64,000 bases of DNA, from positions 62,001 through 126,000 of the forward strand of contig CAVVYW010000005.1 of the NCBI GenBank assembly GCA_963752605.1, in the 5' to 3' direction. Positions 16,856-25,848 of the stretch are shown piece by piece; the first letter of the stretch is position 1; each line of letters begins with the position of its first letter. The translations under genes and the position numbers were made by a program. This DNA comes from CAVVYW01 sp963752605 (lineage in GTDB: Bacteria; Actinomycetota; Thermoleophilia; Solirubrobacterales; 70-9). The notes under the pieces were generated by a model. It was not told the origin of the DNA. It made no database searches and worked only from the letters and a program-made list of their open reading frames with translations.

Positions 16856-18772
16856 GTGACCGAGGTGCTCTTCAAGCGCCCGGGGTGGTGGCGAGCGCTC
16901 ACCTACACCCTGATCGCCGGCGGGTTCGGCTTCGGCCTGGTGATCGCGCTGCGCGCGATCTCGGACCTGCCGCTCTACAACACCGAGGCGACCGGCTACC
17001 CGCACGTGATCGTGCCGGCGATCACCATGCCGCTCGGCTTCCTGATCGGGATCGGCTGCTTCGACTACTGGTTCCGCTGGGCCGTCGGGGCCCCGACCTT
17101 CCCCGCCGAGCGGGAGCACGAGGACCACGGCGCCACCAAGCTGAGCGACTACTTCAAGGTCAACACGGACCACAAGGTCATCGGCATCCAGTACATCGTC
17201 ACCACGTTCCTCTTCTTCTTCATTGGAGGCGCGCTCGCGATGATGATGCGGGCCGAGCTCGCCCAGCCCGGCACCCAGATCGTCGACCCCGGCGTCTTCA
17301 ACGGGCTCTTCTCGACCCACGCCGCCCTGATGATCTTCGTCTTCGTCATCCCGGTCTTCGCCGGGATCGCGAACTACGTGCTGCCGCTGATGATCGGGGC
17401 GCCGGACATGGCGTTCCCGCGCCTCAACGCGCTCAGCTACTGGATGCTGCCGCTGGCGGGGATCCTCTTCCTGGCCAGCTACGCCGCTCCCGGCGGCGCC
17501 TTCGACGCCGGCTGGACCGGCTACGCGCCGCTCTCGACGGGGGCCCCCTTAGGCCAGTCGTTCTTCAACTTAGGCGTGCAGTTCGCGGGCGCGTCGTCGA
17601 TCGCGACCGCGCTCAACTTCCTGGTCACGATCGTCACCATGCGCGCGCCGGGGATGAACTTCTGGCGCATGCCGCTGCTGGTCTGGGCGAACCTCTCCAC
17701 CTCGATCTTGGTCGTCGCCGCGACGCCCTTCATCGCAGGCGTGCAGTTCATGGTCCTGTTCGACCGGATCCTGCACACCAACTTCTTCCAGGCGGCCTTC
17801 GGCGGCGACGTGATCAGCTACCAGCACATCTTCTGGTTCTACTCCCACCCGGCCGTCTACATCATGATGCTGCCGGGCTTCGGGATCGTCAGCGAGGTGA
17901 TCTCCGCCCACTCGCGGAAGCCGATCTTCGGCTACCGGCTGATGGCGCTGGCGCTGATCGGGATCGTGGTTCTCAGCTACACGGTCTGGGCCCACCACAT
18001 GTTCGTCGCCGGCATGTTCAGCTGGCTCCGCGTGCCGATGATGATCACGACGCTGCTGATCGCGGTGCCGACCGGGATCAAGATCTTCTCCTGGCTGGGG
18101 ACCCTGTTCAACGGGGTGATCCACCTGAGATCGACGGCGATGCTGTTCGCGCTCGCCTTCATCGTCACCTTCACGATCGGCGGCATCTCCGGCGTGATGC
18201 TCGGGATGATCCCGATCGACATCCACGTCTCCGACACCTACTTCGTCGTCGCCCACATCCACTTCGTGCTGTTCGGCGGCTCGGTGTTCACGATCTTCGC
18301 CGGGATCTACCACTGGTTCCCGAAGATGACCGGCCGGATGTACGACGAGAAGCTGGGGCGGATCCACTTCTGGGGCACGCTGGTCGGGACCTGGGGGACC
18401 TTCGTGCCGATGCACTGGATCGGCATGGAGGGGATGCCGCGCCGCGTCGCGGACTACTCGGCCCAGTTCGGGGACTGGAACCTGCTGATCTCCTGCTTCG
18501 CGTTCATCCTCGGGGCCGTCCAGCTGGTCTTCCTCTACAACATGATCGTCAGCTGGCGCTACGGGCCGAAGGCCGGGCCGAACCCGTGGCGGGCGAAGAC
18601 CATCGAGTGGCAGGTCTCCTCGCCGCCGCCGATCTTCAACTTCGACGAGATCCCGCGGGTGGTCGGCGGCCCGTATGAGTACGGGGTGCCCGGCGCCCGC
18701 CACGCGATCATGGCCGGCGAGAAGGCCGAGGTGAAGCAGCCCGAGAGGGCGGAGGCGGGGGCGCCGACATGA
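16856..18772 (+). CDS. ctaD: Cytochrome c oxidase subunit I, A2-type
   Basis: 638 residues from GTG 16856. The N-terminal ~105 residues add two membrane helices before the usual VNTDHKVIG start of subunit I. All metal ligands are present: haem a His in FSTHAALM, CuB His and the cross-linked Tyr in YSHPAVYIMMLP, the CuB pair in WAHHMF, and haem a3/haem a in AHIHFVLFGG. The D-channel Glu of HPEVY is Ala, but the neighbouring Tyr-Ser is the signature of A2-type haem-copper oxidases. It reduces O2 to water and pumps protons. Its stop overlaps the next start (ATGA). Confidence 0.96.
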   Translation: MTEVLFKRPGWWRALTYTLIAGGFGFGLVIALRAISDLPLYNTEATGYPHVIVPAITMPLGFLIGIGCFDYWFRWAVGAPTFPAEREHEDHGATKLSDYFKVNTDHKVIGIQYIVTTFLFFFIGGALAMMMRAELAQPGTQIVDPGVFNGLFSTHAALMIFVFVIPVFAGIANYVLPLMIGAPDMAFPRLNALSYWMLPLAGILFLASYAAPGGAFDAGWTGYAPLSTGAPLGQSFFNLGVQFAGASSIATALNFLVTIVTMRAPGMNFWRMPLLVWANLSTSILVVAATPFIAGVQFMVLFDRILHTNFFQAAFGGDVISYQHIFWFYSHPAVYIMMLPGFGIVSEVISAHSRKPIFGYRLMALALIGIVVLSYTVWAHHMFVAGMFSWLRVPMMITTLLIAVPTGIKIFSWLGTLFNGVIHLRSTAMLFALAFIVTFTIGGISGVMLGMIPIDIHVSDTYFVVAHIHFVLFGGSVFTIFAGIYHWFPKMTGRMYDEKLGRIHFWGTLVGTWGTFVPMHWIGMEGMPRRVADYSAQFGDWNLLISCFAFILGAVQLVFLYNMIVSWRYGPKAGPNPWRAKTIEWQVSSPPPIFNFDEIPRVVGGPYEYGVPGARHAIMAGEKAEVKQPERAEAGAPT

Positions 18773-19793
18773 CCGAGGGGGAGGAGCGCGTCCGCGAGCA
18801 GCCCGGCGTCGACCCCGAGGAGGGGGAGACCCCGATCACCGACATCGGGACCCCCAGCGAGCACGCCTCCGAGGTCGTCGCCGCCCCAGAGCCCGGCAGC
18901 AGCGGCGATCCCGACCCGCAGGTCCGCCGCGAGGACGTCAAGCGGGTGCTGATCTTCCTCAACGAGGTCGCCGGCGGGCGGAAGCTGCTGACCGCCTGCC
19001 GCGAGCTGGCCGACGCCGGCGCGACCTACTTCGGCGTGGTCGCGCCCCAGAACCTGCCGGCGGTGGGCCAGCTCGTGGACGTCGAGGAGCGCCGCGCGGC
19101 CGCCCAGAGCCGGGTCGACGTCACCCAGCAGGTCCTCTCGCTGAGTTCGGGATCGAGGCCGAGGGGGCCGTGATGGACCCGGATCCGGCGCTCGCCCTCG
19201 ACGACGCGGTTCGCGCCACACAGCCCGACCACATCCTGCTCTCCTGCCTTTATGAGACCCGCTTCGGGCTGACACGCAAGGACCTGGTCGAGTGGGCGAA
19301 GGCCCAGTTCGAGGCGAGCGTCGAGCACATCCCCGTTCGCGTCGACGACGACGCCGTCCGCTGGGACCTGACCCACACACTGGTGGTGGCGACGAAGACG
19401 GTCAACAGCCCCGACCTCGTCAACCGCCTGAAAGAGCGGGCACGTGAGCGGCCCCATCGCTACACGTTCATCAGCCCGAAGTCGGGCGAGGTCAGCCGCG
19501 AGGAGGTCTGCGCCAACCTGGCGGCGACGCTCGCGGAGATGTACCGCGGAGAGATCGACGCCACCGGCCAGCCGATGAGCCCTGAGCCCTTCAGCGCGAT
19601 CAAGAACGCGATCGAGCACTACCGGATCGACGAAATCCTGATCTCGACCCTGAAGGGCGAGCAGTCCGTCTGGCTGCAGGAGGGGCTGATCGAGAAGGTC
19701 CAGGCGATCACCGACAAGCCGATCGAGCATGTCGAGGCCGGCGCCGGTACGTCCCAGCCGCAGCCCGCGGTGACGGCCGGGGGAGGAGCCTGA
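18769..19793 (+). CDS. Tandem universal-stress-protein-like protein in the cox operon (one frame break)
   Basis: The ATG overlaps the ctaD stop, and its stop overlaps the ctaE start (TGATG), so it is wired into the oxidase operon. The frame breaks near 19140; inserting one base joins VTQQVL to AEFGIEAEGAV. The joined ~341-residue protein has an acidic disordered N-terminus and two Rossmann-like USP/GABA-permease-C-like domains: KRVLIFLNEVAGGRKLL... with DPALALDDAVRATQPDHILLSC, then THTLVVATKTVNSPDLV... with AIEHYRIDEILISTLKGEQS. No ATP-binding GxxGxxxxxS loop is clear. I infer a cytosolic accessory or regulatory protein for the oxidase. Confidence 0.7.
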
Positions 19794-20419
19794 TGGAGAG
19801 CGCCTCCGTCGCCGCCGACCACGCGGAGGGCGAGCATCACCACGGGCCCCCGGAGGCGAACCAGAGCTCGCGGATCGACCGCCAGACCCTCGGCATCCTC
19901 CTCTTCATCGTCTCCGAGGTCATGCTGTTCGGGGCGTTCTTCGCCTCGTACTTCTTCCTGCGGGTGGTCGCCAACGACGGGCCCTGGCCCCCTGACCCCT
20001 ACGAGCTGCCGGTGGCGGTCGCTGGGGTCAACACCGCGATCCTCGTCTCCTCGAGCTTCACCATGCACTGGGCGCTGGAGGCCATCAGGGCAGGGAACCG
20101 CCGCGGACTCCAGATGGGGCTGATCACGACCTTCCTGCTCGGGGCGACCTTCCTCTTCATCCAGATCAACGAGTACATCTTCATCGGCTTCAGCGCGCGC
20201 GACACCGCCTTCGGCTCGATCTTCTACGGCCTCACCGGCCTGCACGGCGCCCACGTCACGGTCGGCTTGCTGCTGTTGGCGATCGCGACCACCCGCGCCT
20301 TACGCGGGCACTACGGGCCCGAGGCGAAGGACCACCTCGGCGTCGAGGTGCCCGGGATCTACTGGCACTTCGTCGACGTGATGTGGATCGTCGTGTTCAC
20401 GACCGTCTACATCATCTAG
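19793..20419 (+). CDS. ctaE: Cytochrome c oxidase subunit III
   Basis: 208 residues, five membrane helices, the short form of subunit III that lacks the first two helices. Family landmarks: LGILLFIVSEVMLFGAFFASYF (second half quoted as EVMLFGAFF), TGLHGAHV near helix IV and the end YWHFVDVMWIVVFTTVY. The N-terminus is His-rich and hydrophilic (GEHHH). Subunit III stabilises subunit I and its proton-uptake path. Preceded by a GGGAGGAG Shine-Dalgarno in the end of the USP-like gene, with which its start overlaps. Confidence 0.95.
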   Translation: MESASVAADHAEGEHHHGPPEANQSSRIDRQTLGILLFIVSEVMLFGAFFASYFFLRVVANDGPWPPDPYELPVAVAGVNTAILVSSSFTMHWALEAIRAGNRRGLQMGLITTFLLGATFLFIQINEYIFIGFSARDTAFGSIFYGLTGLHGAHVTVGLLLLAIATTRALRGHYGPEAKDHLGVEVPGIYWHFVDVMWIVVFTTVYII

Positions 20420-20434
20420 CGAGGGAGCGCGCAC

Positions 20435-20902
20435 GTGCCTTCGATTCGCCGTCCTGGCTCGAAGGAGTTCGCCGACAGGCTTACGTCCACGCCCCTGACC
20501 GCCCGGAGGGCGGGGCGGATCATCGCCGCATTCACCCTGGTCCTCGCGGTTATCGGAGGCGTCTTGGTCTGGGCGGTCGACCGCGAGGAGTTCCCGAATC
20601 TCGGGCTGGCCCTCTGGTGGTCCGTGCAGACGGTGACGACCGTCGGCTACGGGGACTACGTCCCGAGCAACACCGAGGGCCGGATCATCGGCGGCCTCGT
20701 CATGCTCATCGGCATCGGCTTCCTGGCGGTGGTCACCGCCTCCATCGCCGCGATCTTCGTGGAAAGCAGGCGACGCGAGGTCGAAGCCGACGCGGATGAG
20801 CACCCGCTCGCGCCCAGGATCGAGGAGATCGTCGCCCGCCTCGACCGCCTGGAGGAGGCTGTGAACCGCGCGGCGAGGACGGGGCCGGGCGAGAAGGGCT
20901 GA
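20435..20902 (+). CDS. Two-TM potassium channel subunit
   Basis: 155 residues starting at GTG 20435, 15 bp after the ctaE stop with a GAGGGA Shine-Dalgarno, so probably the last gene of the oxidase operon. Two membrane helices flank a pore loop WWSVQTVTTVGYGDYVP with the K+ selectivity filter TVGYGD. The C-terminal ~45 residues form an acidic then basic coiled coil (EEIVARLDRLEEAVNRA), probably for tetramerisation; no RCK or nucleotide-binding domain is present. It would conduct K+ and set membrane potential, which could balance the proton pumping of the oxidase; that link is inference from position. Confidence 0.9.
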   Translation: MPSIRRPGSKEFADRLTSTPLTARRAGRIIAAFTLVLAVIGGVLVWAVDREEFPNLGLALWWSVQTVTTVGYGDYVPSNTEGRIIGGLVMLIGIGFLAVVTASIAAIFVESRRREVEADADEHPLAPRIEEIVARLDRLEEAVNRAARTGPGEKG

Positions 20903-20919
20903 CGCCCGGGCCGAGGCAG

Positions 20920-20925
20920 TAGGTT
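20920..20925 (+). promoter_or_regulatory. Leaderless -10 element TAGGTT
   Basis: TAGGTT, 7 nt, then ATG 20933 of the MFS gene. Confidence 0.5.
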
Positions 20926-20932
20926 TCCTCGC

Positions 20933-22540
20933 ATGGCCAAGTGGGGAGTGCTCGCGGTCCTCGGCGCCGCCCAGTTCCTGATGGTGCTTGACCAGGCGGT
21001 GATGAACGTCGCGATCTCCCAGCTGGTCGACGACTTCGACACCACCGTCACGACGATCCAGGCAGTGATCGCGATCTACGCGCTGACCATGGCGGCGCTG
21101 ATGCTCACGGGCGGCAAGCTCGGCGACATCTTCGGGCGGAAGCGCATCTTCGTGATCGGGCTGTGCGTCTACGCCTCGGGCTCGGCTCTTACGGCGATCT
21201 CCTGGAGTGTGCCGTCGCTGCTTTTCGGCTGGTCGATCCTGGAGGGGATCGGAGCGGCGATGGTGATGCCGGCGCTTGTCGCGCTGGTCGCCGGCAACTT
21301 CAAGGGCCGCGACAGGGCGCTCGCCTACGGCGTGATCGGCGGCGTCGCCGGCGCCGGGATCGCCGTGGGTCCCATCCTCGGCGGATGGCTCACCACCGAC
21401 CTCACCTGGCGGCTGGTGTTCGCCGGCGAGGTCGTGGTGGCGGCGGGGATCCTGATCGGCAGCCGGCTGATCCGCGAGCCCGCTCGCCGCGGGCGCGTGC
21501 CGCAGCTCGACTGGGTCGGCGGGGTGCTCTCGGCCTCGGGGCTGGCACTGGTGGTGCTGGGAGTGCTCGTGTCGAGCACGTGGGGCTGGTTCCTGCCGCG
21601 CAACTCGCCGATCGAGCCCTTCGGGCTCTCGCTGACCCCGTTCATGATCGCGGCCGGCGGAGTGGTGCTGGCGGGGTTCCGCGCCTGGGAGCGCCGCCGC
21701 GAGGAGCGGAAGCTGGACCCGCTGGTCCATTTCCGCCTCTTTGACATCGAGACCCTTCGGGGCGGGGTGGTGATGCTGGTCGCGCAGAACATGATCCTGA
21801 TGGGGATCTTCTTCACGATCCCCCTCTACCTGCAGGTGGTCCTCGGCTTCAACGCACTCGAGACGGGTGTGCGGATGCTGCCCACGTCGGTGGGGCTGTT
21901 CGTGAGCGCCCTGGCGGGCTCGGCGCTCGCCTCGCGCTTTGCGGCCAAGGGTCTCGTACGGGTGGGCCTTGGGATCACCTTCGCCTCGACGCTGTTGCTG
22001 CTCGGGACGATCGACACGGAGTTGAACGACGCGGCTTTCCTCACCGCGATGGCGGTGCTGGGGGTGGGCATGGGCCTGGTCATCTCTCAGCTCGGGAACG
22101 TGGTCCAGTCCTCGGTGGGGGACAAGGACCGCAGCGAGGCCGGTGGGGTGCAGAACACCGCCATGCAGCTCGGCTCGTCGCTCGGCACGGCGGTGCTCGG
22201 CGCGGTCGTGATCACCGCCCTGATCACCGCCTTCTCGGCCAACGTCGGGGACGATGAGCGGATCTCCGCAGAGGTGAACGAGGAGGTTCAGGTGAGAATC
22301 AGCTCCGGCGGCAGCTTCGTCGCCTCCGACGAGGTGCAGGCGGCGGCCGAGGAGGCCGGGCTGGATGAGGAGACGACCGACGCGCTGGTGCAGAACTACG
22401 AGGAAGCGCAGCTGGACTCGCTCAAGATCGCGTTCCTGCTCGCGGCCATCATCGTTCTCGCTTCATTCTGGGCCACGCGTCGGCTGCCGACGCGCCGCTT
22501 CGACGAGCTGGCAAGCAAGAGGGCGACGACTTCGACCTAG
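20933..22540 (+). CDS. DHA2-family MFS drug efflux transporter
   Basis: 535 residues with about 14 membrane helices. Family motifs: helix 1 LDQAVMNVAISQL (D1-like), motif A GGKLGDIFGRKRIF between helices 2 and 3, and the antiporter motif C in GIAVGPILGGW (helix 5), which marks drug:H+ antiporters. A hydrophilic loop of about 80 residues with alternating acidic residues lies before the last helix. It is in the EmrB/QacA class and should export hydrophobic compounds using the proton gradient. It has its own leaderless promoter and is not co-transcribed with the channel. Confidence 0.9.
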   Translation: MAKWGVLAVLGAAQFLMVLDQAVMNVAISQLVDDFDTTVTTIQAVIAIYALTMAALMLTGGKLGDIFGRKRIFVIGLCVYASGSALTAISWSVPSLLFGWSILEGIGAAMVMPALVALVAGNFKGRDRALAYGVIGGVAGAGIAVGPILGGWLTTDLTWRLVFAGEVVVAAGILIGSRLIREPARRGRVPQLDWVGGVLSASGLALVVLGVLVSSTWGWFLPRNSPIEPFGLSLTPFMIAAGGVVLAGFRAWERRREERKLDPLVHFRLFDIETLRGGVVMLVAQNMILMGIFFTIPLYLQVVLGFNALETGVRMLPTSVGLFVSALAGSALASRFAAKGLVRVGLGITFASTLLLLGTIDTELNDAAFLTAMAVLGVGMGLVISQLGNVVQSSVGDKDRSEAGGVQNTAMQLGSSLGTAVLGAVVITALITAFSANVGDDERISAEVNEEVQVRISSGGSFVASDEVQAAAEEAGLDEETTDALVQNYEEAQLDSLKIAFLLAAIIVLASFWATRRLPTRRFDELASKRATTST

Positions 22541-22598
22541 TCAAGTTCCTGCCGATTATCGAAAGCCTCGTCTGAGTCACCCGGCGCGGGCTCAAGCG

Positions 22599-22604
22599 TA
22601 GGAT
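22599..22604 (+). promoter_or_regulatory. Leaderless -10 element TAGGAT
   Basis: TAGGAT, 6 nt, then GTG 22611 of the DUF2252 gene. Confidence 0.5.
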
Positions 22605-22610
22605 TCGCGG

Positions 22611-23999
22611 GTGGCCGGATTGAGCCCCAGTGAGCGGGCTGCGGCGGGCAAGGCTGCCCGGAAGAAAACGCCTCGCTTCTCGCACGCCGCCTTCGAGCCA
22701 GGCCTCAACCGCCCAGATGCCGTGGAGCTGCTCCAGGAGCAGGCGGAGTCCCGCGTTCCCGATCTTGTTCCCATCCGCTACGGCCGGATGCTCTCTTCCC
22801 CCTTCGCATTCTTTCGTGGCGCCGCGTACGTGATGGCGTCCGACCTCGCCGGGACGCCGACCTCCGGCCTGGACGTGCAGTTGTGCGGGGACGCTCACCT
22901 CTCCAACTTCGGAGGCTTCGCCTCCCCCGAGCGCTCGCTGCTGTTCGATTTGAACGACTTCGACGAGACGCTGGCCGGCCCCTGGGAGTGGGACCTGAAG
23001 CGGCTGGCCGCCAGCCTGTCCGTGGCGGGGCGCGAGCTCGGCTTCAGCGATCGCCAGCGTGGCAGAGTCGTGAGAGGCGCCTGCCGTTCCTACCGGGAGG
23101 CGATGCGCGGCTTCGCGGAGATGGGGGATCTGGAGGTCTGGTATGCGCGCGTCGACGCCGCCAAGACGCTCGAGCGCTCCCAACAGAAGGTCGGCAAGGA
23201 GGAGAGGCGGCGCGCCCGACGCAACCTTGAGAAGGCTCAGGCAAAGGACAGAATGCGCGCATTCCGCAAGCTGACCGAGCGAGCCGACGGCTCCCTGCGG
23301 TTCCGCAGCGATCCGCCGCTTCTGGTCCGGGTTGACGACATGCTCACGGGCGACCTCCGGGAGCGGGCCGATAAATACATCAGGAATACCGTCCGGTCCT
23401 ACGCGGAATCACTCCAGCCGGACCGCCGACATCTGCTGGACCGCTACCGCATCGTTGACATTGCCCACAAGGTGGTCGGCGTAGGCAGCGTCGGCACTCG
23501 CGCCTGGGTCGTGCTGATGGTTGGCCGCGACGAAGGCGACCCCCTCTTCCTCCAGTGCAAGGAGGCGCAGCGGTCGGTGCTCGAGCCCTTCGTCAAGAAG
23601 AGCCGCTTCCACCACCAGGGCCGGCGGGTGGTGGAGGGGCAGAGGCTGATGCAGGCAGCGAGCGACATGCTGCTCGGCTGGTACAAGGGGAGCGGCCTCG
23701 ACGACACGCCGCGGGACTACTACGTTCGCCAGCTCTGGGATTGGAAGGCCTCGGCGGAGATCGAACTGATGACGCCGGAGGCGATGGCGATCTACGCGCG
23801 GCTGTGCGGCTGGACCCTGGCCCGGGCCCACGCCCGCTCGGGCGACCGGGTCGCCATCGCCGCCTACCTCGGCAAGGGGGATGCTTTCGACCGGGCGCTG
23901 GTGGCCTTCTCGGAGGCCTACGCGGACCAGAGCGAGGCGGACCACCGCGCGCTGGCCGAGGCCGTGAAGTCAGGACGCGTCAAGGCCGAGGAGGCTTGA
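22611..23999 (+). CDS. DUF2252 family protein
   Basis: 462 residues. Matches the DUF2252 pattern: an N-terminal RVPDLVPIRYGRMLSSPFAFFRGAA block, the GDAHLSNFGGF motif (His and Asp resembling a kinase catalytic loop), FDLNDFDETLAGPWEWDLKRLAASL and, near the C-terminus, a long helix with a Tyr/Asp-rich end. DNDFDE-like and GDxHxxN motifs resemble aminoglycoside-phosphotransferase-like folds, so a phosphotransfer role is plausible, but the family has no established reaction that I can cite from the sequence. Cytoplasmic. Own leaderless promoter. Confidence 0.85.
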   Translation: MAGLSPSERAAAGKAARKKTPRFSHAAFEPGLNRPDAVELLQEQAESRVPDLVPIRYGRMLSSPFAFFRGAAYVMASDLAGTPTSGLDVQLCGDAHLSNFGGFASPERSLLFDLNDFDETLAGPWEWDLKRLAASLSVAGRELGFSDRQRGRVVRGACRSYREAMRGFAEMGDLEVWYARVDAAKTLERSQQKVGKEERRRARRNLEKAQAKDRMRAFRKLTERADGSLRFRSDPPLLVRVDDMLTGDLRERADKYIRNTVRSYAESLQPDRRHLLDRYRIVDIAHKVVGVGSVGTRAWVVLMVGRDEGDPLFLQCKEAQRSVLEPFVKKSRFHHQGRRVVEGQRLMQAASDMLLGWYKGSGLDDTPRDYYVRQLWDWKASAEIELMTPEAMAIYARLCGWTLARAHARSGDRVAIAAYLGKGDAFDRALVAFSEAYADQSEADHRALAEAVKSGRVKAEEA

Positions 24000-24089
24000 A
24001 GGCTCACCTCGGTCGCCGGGTTACGATCCACCCAGAAATCCGATCGACGGTTCGGATCCAGGGTTGTTAGGTTCCCGGCAAGGAGCGGT

Positions 24090-24863
24090 ATGCGCAAACG
24101 CAACTACACGATTGCGGCTCTGCTCAGCGTGATCGGAGCACTGGCCATGTCCGGCGCAGCCTGGGCGGCACCGACATCGCCCCATGGGTTCACCGCCAAG
24201 GCCTCCCCGACCACGCAGGGCACGAAGAAGTTCGGTGGCATCAACGTGACCCTCGGGGTCGACGAGATCTACACGGGAGGATCGATTTTCCCGAGCCCGG
24301 GTTGTCTCTCTCCTGGGCCCGGCTGCACGTTCTTCCCGCCGGCGACCCGGTGGCAGTTCTTCCTCCCCGAAGAGTGGAGGTTCAGCACGGGCAGACTCCC
24401 TAAGACCCCGTGCCAGCCCTCGCAGCTCGATACCCAGAGCTCCACCGCGGCGCGACAGGTCTGCTCCCGCTCGCTGATCGGCACCGGCAGCGCGATTATC
24501 ACGCTGCTTAACGGTCAATCCTTCCCCGGACAGGTCTCCGCGTTCGTCGGGGGATCCAGGCTGATCCTGATTCAGATCGACGTCTCGCAGGAGCCGAAAA
24601 AGAGGGTTCTGGTCGGGAACCTGGTCGGCAGATCGACCCTGGACGTCACGATCGAGCCGATTGCGGGAACAGTCATCGATGACTTCAACCTGGAGATCCC
24701 GAAGAAGAAGGTCTCGGGGAAGCGGGCGAAAAAGAAGAGGTTCTTCACCTCGGCCAGGTGCACCGACGGCTCCTGGACAATCACCCAGCTGACCACGTTC
24801 CAGGGCGGAATGACGAGCTCGGGGACGCCGGTTGAGCAGACGTGCGCGAAGGCCGGCAAGTAG
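24090..24863 (+). CDS. Secreted protein of unknown function with internal lysine cluster
   Basis: 257 residues. Signal peptide MRKRNYTIAALLSVIGALA ends near AWAAPTS. The mature protein has six or so Cys, mostly in the loops GCLSPGPGCTF, TPCQP, QVCSR and SARC/QTC, and beta strands between; near residue 205 a lysine-rich stretch IPKKKVSGKRAKKKRFF interrupts it. Unlike the other secreted proteins here this basic patch is internal. A good Shine-Dalgarno (AAGGAG) lies 6 nt before ATG, and a TAGGTT box at 24066-24071 would give a ~15-nt leader. Function unknown. Confidence 0.72.
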   Translation: MRKRNYTIAALLSVIGALAMSGAAWAAPTSPHGFTAKASPTTQGTKKFGGINVTLGVDEIYTGGSIFPSPGCLSPGPGCTFFPPATRWQFFLPEEWRFSTGRLPKTPCQPSQLDTQSSTAARQVCSRSLIGTGSAIITLLNGQSFPGQVSAFVGGSRLILIQIDVSQEPKKRVLVGNLVGRSTLDVTIEPIAGTVIDDFNLEIPKKKVSGKRAKKKRFFTSARCTDGSWTITQLTTFQGGMTSSGTPVEQTCAKAGK

Positions 24864-25075
24864 CCGGCCGCCCGCGCAATCCCTTCCGGAACGAGGCCGA
24901 CGCCTTCCGGGTTCTGCTGATCTGCGTCGTCGCGGCCGCGGTCGTGATCGCGGTCGCCCTGCTGGTCAGCTCCCTCGCCGGGGCGCTGCTGGGGCTCGTG
25001 CTGGTCGGGGTGGGCCTCTGGCGGACCTGGAGTCTGCTGCAGCAGTGGCGCCGCGAGGGGTCCGAGCCGAGCTGA
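24842..25075 (+). CDS. Small membrane protein
   Basis: 77 residues from GTG 24842, overlapping the end of the secreted-protein gene by 22 bp. Basic N-terminus, then two tightly spaced hydrophobic segments (FRVLLICVVAAAVVIAVALLV and SLAGALLGLVLVGVGLW, quoted in part) and a basic Arg/Gln C-terminus. No domain is recognised. The exact start is uncertain because no other start codon exists downstream before the first helix. Its stop is directly next to the CYTH-gene stop on the other strand. Confidence 0.5.
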   Translation: MREGRQVAGRPRNPFRNEADAFRVLLICVVAAAVVIAVALLVSSLAGALLGLVLVGVGLWRTWSLLQQWRREGSEPS

Positions 25076-25076
25076 T

Positions 25077-25835
25077 TCAGCCCGTGCGCGTGAAGTACTC
25101 GAGCGCCGTCCTGGTCTTGGTCTGCTGCTCGCCGGAGATGTTGACTCCGCGCTCGCCGAGGTAGGCGCGGGCCTCGGCGGCGACGTCGAACGCGCGGTCA
25201 GGCTCGCACTTGGCCGACAGCTCGAGGATGCGGGAGCCGTCCGGATAGAACCAGAGCTCCGTCACCAGCTTGCCGTCGAAGTCCTCCGGATACTCCTTCA
25301 GCTTCAGCAGGTTGATCGGTCCGAGGACCATGAGGTCGTCGAGCTCGATGCCGTCGGGCGCATGCTCCGCGTAGAACGCCCGCTGCTTCTTGGAGAAGAG
25401 TTCGCCCAGCGCCCGCTTCCCGGCCATTGCGTCCTTCACCTCGCCCGCCGCGAGCTCCCCCTTGAAGGAGCCCGAGCAGACGAAGCCGCCCGGCATCGCG
25501 TCCACCTCGACGCCGAAGCGCTTCGAGTCCCGGATCTGGTCGGGAAGCTCGGCCGGCACCACCGGGCGCAGCTTCACCACCGAGTCGTCCGGCTTCCCCT
25601 GGGTGCGGCGAGCGCGGACCACCACGCCGGCCTCGTTCAGCGCCAGCTCGGGAGTGTCGAGGAAGAACACCTGGCGGAGATGGGCTTCGAGCGGATCCAG
25701 TCCGAGGGCCTGGACCGTCGAGTACTGGTCCTCTTCCGGCACCGTCAGCTTCAGCTCGACAGTGTCGGCCCCCTTGATCAGGCGGAGCAGCTCGGTGAGC
25801 TGCTCATCGTCGAGCGTGGGAGCCACGACCGCCAT
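25077..25835 (-). CDS. CYTH-like (triphosphate tunnel) domain protein
   Basis: 252 residues. VELKLTVPEEDQY near residue 26 keeps part of the ExExK strand of CYTH proteins (here E-x-K only), followed by QVFFLDTPELALNEAGVVVRAR, which is the typical CYTH strand pair, and later VVKLRPV, then KLVTELWFYPDGSRILELSAKC as the closing strands. CYTH proteins hydrolyse or bind triphosphates and polyphosphate in an eight-stranded tunnel; the weakened first motif makes activity uncertain. ATG 25835 is set by a TAGCCT box 7 nt upstream. Confidence 0.7.
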   Translation of the reverse strand: MAVVAPTLDDEQLTELLRLIKGADTVELKLTVPEEDQYSTVQALGLDPLEAHLRQVFFLDTPELALNEAGVVVRARRTQGKPDDSVVKLRPVVPAELPDQIRDSKRFGVEVDAMPGGFVCSGSFKGELAAGEVKDAMAGKRALGELFSKKQRAFYAEHAPDGIELDDLMVLGPINLLKLKEYPEDFDGKLVTELWFYPDGSRILELSAKCEPDRAFDVAAEARAYLGERGVNISGEQQTKTRTALEYFTRTG

Positions 25836-25842
25836 GTGGCCC

Positions 25843-25848
25843 AGGCTA
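25843..25848 (-). promoter_or_regulatory. Leaderless -10 element TAGCCT
   Basis: Minus strand TAGCCT, 7 nt, then ATG 25835. Confidence 0.5.
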
